Assembly (NCBI GenBank): GCA_963513935.1
Contig: OY740768.1
Location: forward strand, 38,806,368-38,870,367
DNA from: Aphrophora alni
Taxonomy: Eukaryota; Arthropoda; Insecta; Hemiptera; Aphrophoridae
Direction of reading: 5' to 3'
Length of the DNA: 64,000 bases
The position numbers and the translations under genes are program-made. This document shows, piece by piece, positions 50,204-61,176 of this stretch. Each line of letters begins with the position of its first letter. Within the stretch, counting starts at the first letter, position 1. The notes beneath the pieces were generated by a model. It made no database searches, was not told where the DNA came from, and was given only the letters and a program-made list of their open reading frames with translations.

Positions 50204-51457
50204 TTTACTTTAGTTCTTGTTTAATTTACAAGAAACCTTACTGATAGTAAAACTTATTGGAATAATATATTCTTCGAATTGAATATGCTTTCAGCAAAGA
50301 TATTGATGTCTTCAAGGTGTGGAAATTGGTATGCAAACATTCATTCTATAGTTTTATATATCTGACAGGTTTTACAATACAGATTAGATTATAGCTTTAC
50401 CAAGCAAATAACATTTAATTTAGAAATGCATTTACGAAATTATTCAATAAACTTATAAAATCGTTCACAATCTTGTAAATTAGCATATGTTTCTCTCGTT
50501 AGGGACATTTATATTATTAGAACAAATTAATTAAATAAATAAATAAATTAAATAATTGACGCACAGTTTTTTTCACATATACATTGTCACAGCGACACAA
50601 TAATATTTTAAATATAACCAACACATTTTAATTTTATAACATTATTATACAACCCCATAGCTGGATGATATAGTTCCAATAGGTTTCATAACTTGTAGAG
50701 TTACCGTGCAATGGTGACTCTGGTATTGTGCCTAGGAGCTTCGGGATTTTTCATAATTTGTTGTTCTGTCCCATTTCTCGGTAATACGTTCTTTCTGTCG
50801 AAGTTTAACATCCTCTGTTATACACAGGTATTTAGTTGAGTGTTGGATCAATGTTCCGTTGTTGAAAATATGTGATGATGTTGATGTTTATTTATAACAC
50901 CAATATTTATTGAATTTGCTTTCATTCGTTTTTTTTTGTTGGTTCGAAATATGAAAAATGGAAAAAGATAATATAGTCACTAAACATTTTCTTGTTAAAA
51001 TCAAATATTTATCGTGTACTTTTTCGTTTAGTGAATAATGGCCTCCTTTCTTGGAGAAACTGTGAACAATTTTATTATTATTTTATGTCTAACTATAGGA
51101 CAAAACAAAGATCTACAATTTCCGCACTTCACCTCTGCCTCGTCTGCAATCTTCAGTCTAATGAATAAGGCTACATTCATCAGGCACTATGTTCATAATA
51201 TATCTATTCTCTGTTTTTGTAAAAATGTGAGTTTATGACAGTTTGTTTACAGAAAATTAAAAACTGAAAAGTTAAGACTATGATGGAGTGCCATACATTA
51301 TTAAAATATAAGTCTACGGCGGTAAAAACTCTCAGGAACTCGCTGTACTCAATGGCTAACTATCGTATCAATCCTAGATCTCTAGCTAGGTCACACCTAT
51401 TTCATCAAAGTCTAATGTTAGACCCTCAAAAAGGTATTACAAAAGATGCTCGGAATG
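50204..51457. other. Spacer upstream of GR-D
   Basis: This should contain the GR-D promoter. From about 50650 onward the sequence is less AT-rich, with short open frames (51038-51238, 51280-51486) lacking recognisable domains. It may be the flank of the mariner relic. Confidence 0.4.
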
Positions 51458-52080
51458 CTATCCAAGTACAATATGCCAGCCCATAGAAGTGACGTTTCGC
51501 AGCACATAAGATGTAAATTTACTTGATTTTTCCATTATGCGGTTTATCAGATCTTCAATGTTAACTGGTTTGGTTTTATAAATATTTTGTTTTAAGACAC
51601 CCCAGAAAGAAAAATCTATAGGATTCTTGTCTGGCGACATTGCCGGCCACTAAATAGTGCCCCTATGATTGATCCATGGGTTAGGAATACTTGATCTAAG
51701 AATATGCGTAACTCCCTAGCATAATGATATTGCTGCTCGTCCTGCTGGAACCATACTGAGCCGAAATTTTGTCCAAGAAGATTGCGCACCGGTGAGAGAA
51801 TTTTGTTGTTTAACAAATTCAGGTAGGCACAAACGATTCAAGTTCCCATTTATCACAAACGGCCCTACAACATTGTATTCAATTATTTTGACCCAAACAT
51901 TCACTTTTTGAGGGCTTTGTGTTTGAGATTCACTCATCCAGTGAGGATTATGGTCGCTTCAGTATCGACAATTATGTCTACTGGCGTGTCCATTTAGCAT
52001 GAAGGTAGCTTCATCCGAAAACGACACTGAAGTTAAAATTTTTTGGTTTTTATGACATTTTTTTATCACTGTTTCACAAA
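51458..52080 (-). mobile_element. Tc1/mariner-superfamily transposase relic
   Basis: Minus-strand blocks in collinear order but in different frames match the catalytic half of a Tc1/mariner transposase. They are FSDEATFMLNGHASRHNCRY (first catalytic Asp), NPHWMSESQTQSPQKVNVW, VVGPFVINGNLN, VWFQQDEQQYHYARELRIFL (second Asp; usually FQQDGAPPHY), WPAMSPDKNPIDFSFWG (third acidic region) and LKQNIYKTKPVNIEDLINRI. At least two frameshifts and a stop after NCRY show it is dead. The N-terminal DNA-binding half is missing: homology stops at about 52080, exactly where a tRNA-like sequence begins. No terminal inverted repeats were found. Confidence 0.9.
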
Positions 52081-52082
52081 AT

Positions 52083-52147
52083 TCAGTTGGTAGAGCATTG
52101 GCGTGTAAAGCCAAAGGTCCTGGGTTCGATTCCCAGTCTAGGTCGTA
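52083..52147 (+). repeat. tRNA-derived sequence (Tyr-GTA-like), probable SINE head
   Basis: From the D loop onward this folds as a tRNA. It has AGTTGGTAGAGC (D arm, 3' part) and an anticodon stem TTGGC/GCCAA around loop GTGTAAA, giving anticodon GTA. A CTGGG/CCCAG T stem surrounds TTCGATT. The pol III B box GGTTCGATTCC is at 52123-52133. The 5' acceptor strand that would pair with TCTAGGT is missing, replaced by mariner sequence, so it is not a functional tRNA gene. A tRNA-derived SINE head or a retroposed tRNA fragment is most likely; the body would continue to the right, with limits unclear. Confidence 0.65.
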
Positions 52148-54496
52148 TATTTTTCACTTGAAATAATTTGTGTAAATAGGTAAGCTATTCTTCATAGGTA
52201 CGCAATCTATTTCCGTATCCACTCATTATAAGCAACGTAATATATAGGTGTAATGGTACACCTGTCGCGCATTTGAGTGTCGTTTATTTATTGTATGTGA
52301 TGTGTACGTTTTGTAGTGTTTTAATGTTTTAACGACCTCTCAGAAGCGAGTCTGAAGATTGAATATACGTTCAGAAACTCTTAACATATGTTAGAAAATA
52401 AGTCACAAGAAGAGAAATTATTAAATAACTTAGATTTAAATCCGTGACTTTGAAACGATTACTCAAAAATTAGTTCAACTTTAAATTGATTCTAAATACT
52501 CTACCCTAAGCTCCAAAAACTAAGAAATCCAAATTGTGCAGGCCACATTAGCGGAACCGAAGTCAAATCATAGATATTCACATAAATATCGACTTTCATG
52601 CGGGTGGATCCTCGGGTAGAGCTAGTATATATAAGCTATATATAACAGTTTGTCAACATAACAATTTAAATATTTATAATTAAATAACAGTCTAGCTTTA
52701 TAAAAATGTGTACATATTTTTTTACATTAAAAAAGCATGTGTAAAACTTTGTTATTGTGTACAGAACGGACTGAGGATTGCTACAGCTGCAAGACAAAAA
52801 ACGTTCTCTGGGTAAAAATTAGCAGCTTACCTAACTTCTCCAATCGTGTGAGCTTTAAAAGTTAATTAGAGTAAAAGGTCAAACAAATAAATTTCTCGTA
52901 AATATCTCATATTTATTTAGAAAAAGAAGGGATATTATAATAGTTTTACATTATAAATATTTCTATAACAATGAACATAAACATTTCTTTCGGTTTTGTA
53001 GGAGCAGCTATTTTGAAAATACTTCAATGCGAAATTTCCAAGAAGGTTCCACCTTTATATAATACACACTTCTGTGTTAGAAGAATCATTAAAAACATGA
53101 TATTAATTGATTACAATATGATTATGTATTTGGTTAATAGGACTGGTCCAATTTGGTGAACTGCAATCAGTCCAAAGTAGAGAACGTTACATGAAAAACA
53201 AAAATCAGACCTAATACTAGACATTATCATCACAATTATTCAACCTATTACTGAATATGTAGGTTATTAGCTATACTTGAAGAGTCAGACAGAGAATATT
53301 CTGTTTCTTTGATCACATACAAAAAAAAGAAGATATAAAATAATGTCGGAAGCTGTACCACTCTCGTATCAGCGACGTCAATAACCACACCCAACTGAAA
53401 CCTCTAAAATAATTTTATCAAATAAATTTAGAAGGTATTCCAATCTACCGAACAGTCAAACTAACCCAACCTTAATCTAATGAGGCGAAACATGATAAAA
53501 TAAAATTAAACATTAGATTACTTCAAAAGGTCGTTATTTAAATGTAGGCTAGAGTTGCTGTAGTGTTTTGGTGGTAACGACTCTATCTTTTATGATTGTT
53601 CTCCACTAATTTATAACCAAACTGTTTTTAATATTTAACAAAACATAGGGATACATGATTCTATCTAAAATTATATTCCCTCATATTTTGCATAAGGACA
53701 AAGTAAGAACCTTGGTTTGCGCGATTTTTCACTCTTGTTATTTTCCTTAAAGTGAAATTTACTCGATAGGTGTCACTATTAAAACTATTAAGTTGTTCCC
53801 CAAACCAAATTTGGGGGTAGGGTGAAATTTGTCTAAATGTCAACCAACACTTAGTTTCCTTTGAAGTCTGTTATATCTTTAACAAAATATATGGTAAGCC
53901 ATTAAAATAAAACACAAAATAATAGTTTTATAAGTTGTAATTAAATAACAAGTAAAATACAAAACGTCGAGCAAGTTTTCTCGATTACATTAGTACATAA
54001 TAACTTATTGAAAGTTGTACAACCTTTAACAAGTTTAGCTAATCACAATTATATAATCTTTGAAAGATAATTAATACAAATCTACTTGCAAATAAATACA
54101 CGAAGAGATAATGATATAATTGTGTGATCCCTTACTAACGGATTACCCGTTCTCAACTGCATTGATCTGATAAGTCCAACAAAGTAGCAAAATCAATTTG
54201 GCTGGAAATCATAATACATGTATACATATAATACATCTTAATTACCCTTGCTAGTCCCACTTACTTCATAATTAATTATAGTTTAAACGTAGTAATATCC
54301 TGCATAGATGACGAGGTTCAAATAAGAAAACAATGACGTAGTGTGTTGGAAGAGTTCTAGATTTTAAAGTAAAAATTAAAAATAATATGCAAAACAATAT
54401 ATCTTGTTCAAATGTTTAATTATTATGTTAAAATATATTATTTTGTAGGTGTTGTTATAACTACAAGATATTTAATGCTACTACTTTTATTTATAT
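52148..54496. other. Non-coding stretch, possible SINE body at left
   Basis: The first 250-300 bp may be the body of the tRNA-headed element; it includes a weak CTGAAGA...GAAAC motif at 52352-52378. The remainder is AT-rich without recognisable genes. Confidence 0.4.
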
Positions 54497-54775
54497 AGAT
54501 TATTATTAATTTTGGCTTTTTATTAACTTAAAAATATTTTCACAGAGAGACTGCAAATTGAAAATGTTTTAAACCATTTTAAATCAATTATTATTAACTT
54601 TGGCTTTTTATTAACTTAAAAATATTTTCACAGAGAGACTGCAAGTTTAAAATTTTATAAACCATTTTAAATAATTTATTATTATTAACTTTGGATTTTT
54701 ATTACCTTTAAAATAATTTTCACAGAGAGACTGCAAGTTGAAAATTGTATAAACCATTTTAAATAAATCCATTAG
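54497..54775. repeat. Tandem repeat, 88-91 bp unit, three copies
   Basis: A unit containing TTGGCTTTTTATTAACTT, TTTTCACAGAGAGACTGCAA and AAACCATTTTAAAT recurs from about 54500, 54588 and 54679. Copies diverge by substitutions and small indels, the third most. No coding frame is shared. Confidence 0.93.
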
Positions 54776-55186
54776 TAATATACCCTAAATATATTTGTTT
54801 AACATAGTCGGACAACTTAAACCAATTATTTTAAAAAGTATTAAAAGTTGAAAAAAAACAAGGTATTCCCATAATAGTCTACATATAGAACTCTATAACC
54901 CATTTACAAACATCTGTTCACTTGAGTGCAATGCTTTTATTTGTACGTCCATTTCTGCAATGCAATGTTTGATAAACACATTTACTACTTTATTTAATTC
55001 AATAATATTTTACATATGTATAGAGATATAGATAACAATTCAAATTGGTTTGATGATATTCGCCAAAAGAATTGTGCCTGTTTACTATTTTAAATATCAA
55101 TAATGTAATTATTTTGTCATGAATGATCATTAGACGTGGCAAATTAATAAAGTAAAATTAGACGTTTTTTTAATTATATTTTTACG

Positions 55187-55189
<3 letters not shown>

Positions 55190-55248
<59 letters not shown>
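55190..55248. repeat. AT microsatellite
   Basis: Uninterrupted (AT)n of about 58 bp. Confidence 0.97.
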
Positions 55249-55252
<4 letters not shown>

Positions 55253-56344
55253 GTAAAAGCATAATTTGAAATTCAATGTAAAATATTAATTAATTTAAAC
55301 GAAGTAGTTGTTCTATTTTACATTATTGTTGTTATATTATATAAATGACAATTTCATAACTGTATCTGTATAGAGGGGGTTTAAACAATGTACATTAAAA
55401 AATGCATATTTAAAACAAAAACCAAAAAAAATTCTTTCCTCACCTCTTCAAAAATTAATAATATATGCATTTTATTACGAACTTTTTTTATAACTTACCC
55501 TTATCAATAAAATTCCGATAAAACCCAGTTTACATTTAATACATATTCTATAATAAATAGTGAAAAATTTACGACTTTCATTTAAATGATATAGATTGTG
55601 TAGTTTATCGTGATAGTACTAAAGAGTAGTGTTTTAAACATTACTATTCAACAGTAAAATTGAAATTTGATTTAGGTGAACTTATCTTTGAAGTAACAGA
55701 ATTAAAATGATCAAGATAACATAATATTTCTGATGTCCTAAATAAACTGTGGATATAACGAATAGTTTAAAAAGGCATTGCAATAATTATTGCTACTCCC
55801 GTAATTCTCATTCAATAGTTTTTATGTTTCTATGTTTCACCAAACTTAAAGCTCTCGAATAAAATTCTCATAATTTCCAAACTAGCTGGTTTTTAATACT
55901 TGTTAAGTAATAAGAAATGTTACATAATTAAGCTTATTTCATAGTCGATATTTTTAAGATTACGACATTTAGAGATTATAATGACAAAAGATTTATGTCA
56001 ATTTCACATATATGAACTGGTCATATGCAATTGTGCTACTCACTTTAAAACTTGATAACATTATAGAACTGATTTTATTTTGACAACAAAAGAACTTTAT
56101 TGTACTTTATGAAATTGTTTGATTATTTAAACGTATTTGGAATTATTTCAGGTCACTTATCGGTAATCTGTGAAAATTTCGGTAACGGATCACTTATTGT
56201 GTAAATACAATTTAAGTGTGGTACATATTTTTAAATTGATTATTTTTTATACAAATATTACTTACATAAAACATTTTTATAATTTACTTTGAAAATAATT
56301 TTTATTGTACGTAATTTTGTACTATAAATACACCATTAAGTTTT

Positions 56345-56580
56345 TATAATGAGTTCGGTTATGGCAATCCCAAGGTTATCTAGCTGGATCTACTCATTTC
56401 TTCATGTACTCTTTTGTTACATCCCGCCTCTTCATCTTTCCTATCTGGTCTCTCATTTATAACCCTAGATATTTTCTGACCATTAGAATATTATAGGGCT
56501 AGGAGTTATCTCTATTGTATGCTGTTTTCTTCTTTTTTATTTTTAAGGTGATGAAAATTACAAGGTTCTAATCTTTTAAA
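56345..56580 (-). repeat. Dispersed repeat, copy 4 of 4
   Basis: On the minus strand this contains GAGACCAGATAGGAAAGATG, shared with copies 1-3. Its right end shares a TTTTTAAxxTGATGA block with copy 3. Confidence 0.4.
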
Positions 56581-59394
56581 CAAAAACAAGAAATTTACAT
56601 AAATAGAGAAAACCTGTTTACAAAATATCCTGTAATAGATTTGACAATTGATTAATTAAACTATTTAATTGACTATTTTAATATTTTTACCATGACACAT
56701 TTTATTTTATATAATAAGGTAGTTTCTGTTATTTTAAAGATGTACATAAAAACACGTTGTCTGCCATTTTTCGTTTATAGTTATGTAGTATAGTTGAGCG
56801 TTTGTGATACTTGTTAGTTGTTAAGGACATTACATGACGCTACAAGTTTATACACCCTATTGTGCAGCAGAGACCAGAGAACATAATTTAGCAGTTTCGA
56901 CTCTTCAACCCGTTTTAATAATCGTAGTCTGATAACTTATTATTTTATGCGAGAAAGGACTTCTTGCATGGTTGATATGATGACATAATTAAACCAAAGC
57001 AACATTTACTACAAGTAACTTCTTAAATAATTAATTCCATTTAAGTAACAGTCATCACATTAGCCTTAGTAGACATTTCAAACAAGAAGCAATGTATTGA
57101 GTTCATTAGGCCGCGCCCACAATTCAGTAGTTTATATCAATAATTAAACATAATGTGCCCCCGTAATCTCAGAACCCATAACTTAATGAGAAACATGCCA
57201 CACTAACCTCATTACGCAGTAGACTTGCACATCGATACTATTAATTATTTATTATGTGTAATGTTTTATCTTTGATTTGTTCAAAGGTATTAGAACTCAA
57301 AATTAAAACAAATTTATAAATGCAACAGAAATTGATTGTTTCATTACAATTATCTGAAGCATGATTATGATACGTGACTGACTTGGAATGTGCGTATTCC
57401 AACTAAATACATACTTATTATTTGATCACACAGATGTACGTATCAATATAGTGTTAGTTTTAGTAAATAGAAAGAATACAATAAAATAATATATAGTTAG
57501 CTTATAAATGTGAGAATATATGCTTTACTTATCTTAAAAAATAGTCTTAATTGATCTTTACTTTCAATAATATTTTAAGATGGATTTGTATCCCACAAGT
57601 ACGTCATCTGTTTTTATTATTCTGGAAATAAATTGCACCATTCGTAAGTGGGATGTTAGTAAAGGAAAGGGTGAGTAGAGATGAGATATTTAAGTAAGGG
57701 AAGAAACAAAAACGTAATCGTCTTAGTCTCGAAGAAAGTTTTAATTACTTTTCAAGACAATGACTGCTACCATAACGTAAGCTTGTGTTAAATAATCGTT
57801 ATTTAACAGTAGATTATTATTTATAAGATTTTGTTGATATAAAAGTTGTAAGCCTATATATTACACACTATCAAATTTAAATTAATCTCTAATTGCTTTT
57901 CAGGCTTAACAACTGAGGTATAGAATTAATACTTACCAACTGTTTAAAAATCTGGTCAGTCCGAAATATCGGAGAAGAATAGAACTTGTGATAATCTCGC
58001 GCTAAATTTTAAAGATAAAACGTTTCTTTGGCACAAATTATTAGGTTTATTCAAACACGGAATCACAAGGTAGTTGCCGACAGATTCGCGATTCATTTAC
58101 TGCCAGTGGTGGATGCTTGAGTGCTACAGATTTATATGATTTGTAATAACTAAGTTTCTTTTAAGATATCAATATGAAACAAAGTATAAAACCTTCTTAA
58201 AATTTCTATTATAATACTGCAAGTTTTCATTAATATCGGTCTTTTAGATATTTAGACCGATCAAAAATCGACATTTATAGCTAACATTTCATAATTTGAA
58301 AAATGCATAGGAAAAACGTTTTACTGTCATAAATAACTTCCAATTGTAATATCTAAAGAATTTTCCGTTAAAATCTCCTCATGAGTGGAAACTATTATAC
58401 ATTAAAATTATCATTAAAATTGGTTCAATAGTTTTTAAGATGTAAGAGGACAATCAAATACCCTACTGATTTATTAGTTAAAACGAATTAGATTACTAAC
58501 AAAAAGTGATAACTAGGTATTGTCAAATCAATGAATTGTAATTACTTTACTATTTAGTGTGTATTAGAATTACAAATAAGAATGTGTTCTTGAATAGGCC
58601 ATTTAAAAACAGATGATAATTTTTTGTCATTCCTTAACTCGTCTGAAACAGGAAAGTGAAATTAATCAAAGTTTCAGTAATTTCATTTTTTTAAAACACG
58701 GAAAAATATAGTCCAGAAGGCATTAAGTCTTTTTGGATGTTAGAACACTCCATTGGTCAGTTATTTTCTTTCACTCTTTGTTTTATTACAACTTTGATTT
58801 TTTATATTACAAAGATTCCAGTTTCATAGGGAGAAAAGTAGATTCATATAAACTAATAATCAATAATAATTGACAAATAGTTATTAAATACCAATTTAAT
58901 TGAATATAAATTAATCACAAATCAATTTCACTTTTCCTTGAACCAGAACTCAGTAAAGTGTTTTAAATGGACTCAGATTCAATTTCAGATAAGACTCCAC
59001 GTTACTCCGACTCTTCCTTCGTTGGAAAGGTGGTTGCATAAATAATAATCCTTGGAGAATACAACCAACACACTTGAACATTAGAAAATATACATACTAT
59101 TACATTTGTTCTGCCTCAAAAAATTATATTTTCATTTTATAGGGGGCAGAAAGTAATCAAATATTACATATTTTAGAAATGTAGATATTTTGATATGAAA
59201 GAACTATAAGAAAATATTTAGACATAATATTTAATATTTAACCATAATATATCTCTACATTTATAAAGCACAAAGCTACACTTGGTGTCAGTCTGTCTAC
59301 TAGTTAGGTTATACTTAAAAACCGGAGTTCTTATTTTTTCAGGTTTTCTCTAGGCAACAACATATTGCCAGAGACAAAATTTAAATATGATTTG

Positions 59395-59815
59395 ATTACT
59401 AATTGGAACTGCAAACCTTTTGAAATTGGCAGAGACTTCTAGAGTTGTAACCATTTTTTTTTGTTCCTGAACTAGACTCCTGAAATTATATTTTCCTAAA
59501 TCATTTAATTCTTTTTAGAAAAATATTCAGATACACACATATGTTTTTAGTGAATTTAGCAATTTAGCAGTGTATAATTGAATGCTAATTGGAACTCAAT
59601 ACGTTTTTGAAATCAGTGCAATAGTTCCTGAGTATAACGAATTGTTTTTGCTGAATAAACAGGAAATCTATATTATTCTAATTTATTTTAAGCACTTTTT
59701 TAAAATATGTGATTTAGTGATAAAGATGTTGCTTGATTTGAATGCTAATTTAAACTCAAAACGTTTTTTAAATCAGTGTAGTAGTTCCTGATGCATAACC
59801 TTTTTTTTTCTGCCG
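59395..59815. repeat. Spaced direct repeats
   Basis: GAATGCTAATTGGAACTCAA and a following ACGTTTTTxAAATCAGTGxA, ending TAGTTCCTGA, occur at about 59579-59633 and again at about 59739-59791, 160 bp apart. A weaker third copy starts at about 59396 (ACTAATTGGAACTGCAAA). The open frame 59582-59791 spans these repeats and has no recognised domain. Confidence 0.8.
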
Positions 59816-61176
59816 AATATAAATTACTTATAAAAAAAATATAGATTCAAATTAATTATGCCTGTTAAGCAGTAGGCTTAAGTAATTACTAGCGATCAAT
59901 TGTTTCATTCATTTTTATAGTTAATCTTTTTTATAAATGAATAATTTAAACACAATGAATAATTAGTAAGACAATAAAACAATAAGTTTAATAATAAGTA
60001 GTGTTGTGCTAATTCATAACAAGTTACTTGATTATTACAAATCTCTTGCAATGCTTCATATTATTAATCTGCAGTGAAGTCATCTTGACTATTTGATATG
60101 AAAGTTTTAAAGAATCATATGAATTGTGTTAGAGATAAAATCCAGCCCTTCCAGAGCTGACTGAACTTGCACATTCATTGCAAGCTTATCTTCATAATAT
60201 GTCACAATGTAACTTATTTGTCACAAATATGAATAGCAGGGATCACTTTATTCTATCATAACTCAAAATGAGTAGTAGTAGCATTGTCTCTCGAGAGCAA
60301 ACTGCACAATAAAAATATTATCATATGTGAAATCGTACTTCATTCTTTATTATTCCCATTTTATTTTAAGTTTATATCTCTTATATTAAAAAAGATATTA
60401 GTGAATATTCAAATATAATTAAAAGTATATCAATAGTTTAATATAAACCTTGTATGTTTTGCCATATGTATAACATTTCAACACAATTTATTCCGTAAGT
60501 ATTTCTTATGCTTTACCATTAAAAATTTAGCAATTGTTGAAATTCTAGCTTTTAATCTGCTAAAATAATGCATAGGCAAACTTGCCATTAAGTAGTATCT
60601 ATTCACACAATTCTAGGTTTCTGGAAAATTCCGATAACATTTCAAAGAGATATATTCTTTATTTACCCTGTTATAAAAATGTTTTAATAAACGCATCAAT
60701 TACAAGAATGTAAACCAGTAATTATTTATTCACTATTATGAGCAAAACTATATGAAATACAATTTTATCTAATAAAAACTTTATTTTTACAATACAAATA
60801 CCACACTTCAATGATTAACTAACTCATCATTCTTATATACACATAGATTTTATGTTCTATATCCTCATTTAGTAGGGTTTGTTGCCATATAATACACACA
60901 AACCCTTCTGACACTATAGTGTCCATTATTAAGTTTATATTTTTCAATACCTATTCTTTTAAATATTTTACAAAATTATGATTTCCTGTAAAACAATGAA
61001 TCGAATAAAAACGAAATGAGGCACTACATTTTTAACGAAGATCTAATTATTAGATTTCCTTCTAAACAAAAATTAGGTTAATTTATCGATAGAATGGAGT
61101 TTGGAACTTGTAGCTTATTGTTTATTGTTTATCACACCTACTTTGATCAGGAAGAAACAACAAATAAAAATCAAGT
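59816..61176. other. AT-rich spacer left of the LINE insertion
   Basis: No gene or element is recognised. Confidence 0.5.

Larger units (their letters stand above)
54776..59394. other. AT-rich non-coding region
   Basis: It contains a long AT microsatellite (55190-55248) and repeat copy 4 (56345-56580). Nothing else is recognised. Confidence 0.5.

Noticed and set aside
52083..52147. Functional tRNA-Tyr gene
   Set aside because: The 5' acceptor strand is absent and part of the D stem is changed, so it cannot form a complete tRNA; called a tRNA-derived repeat instead.
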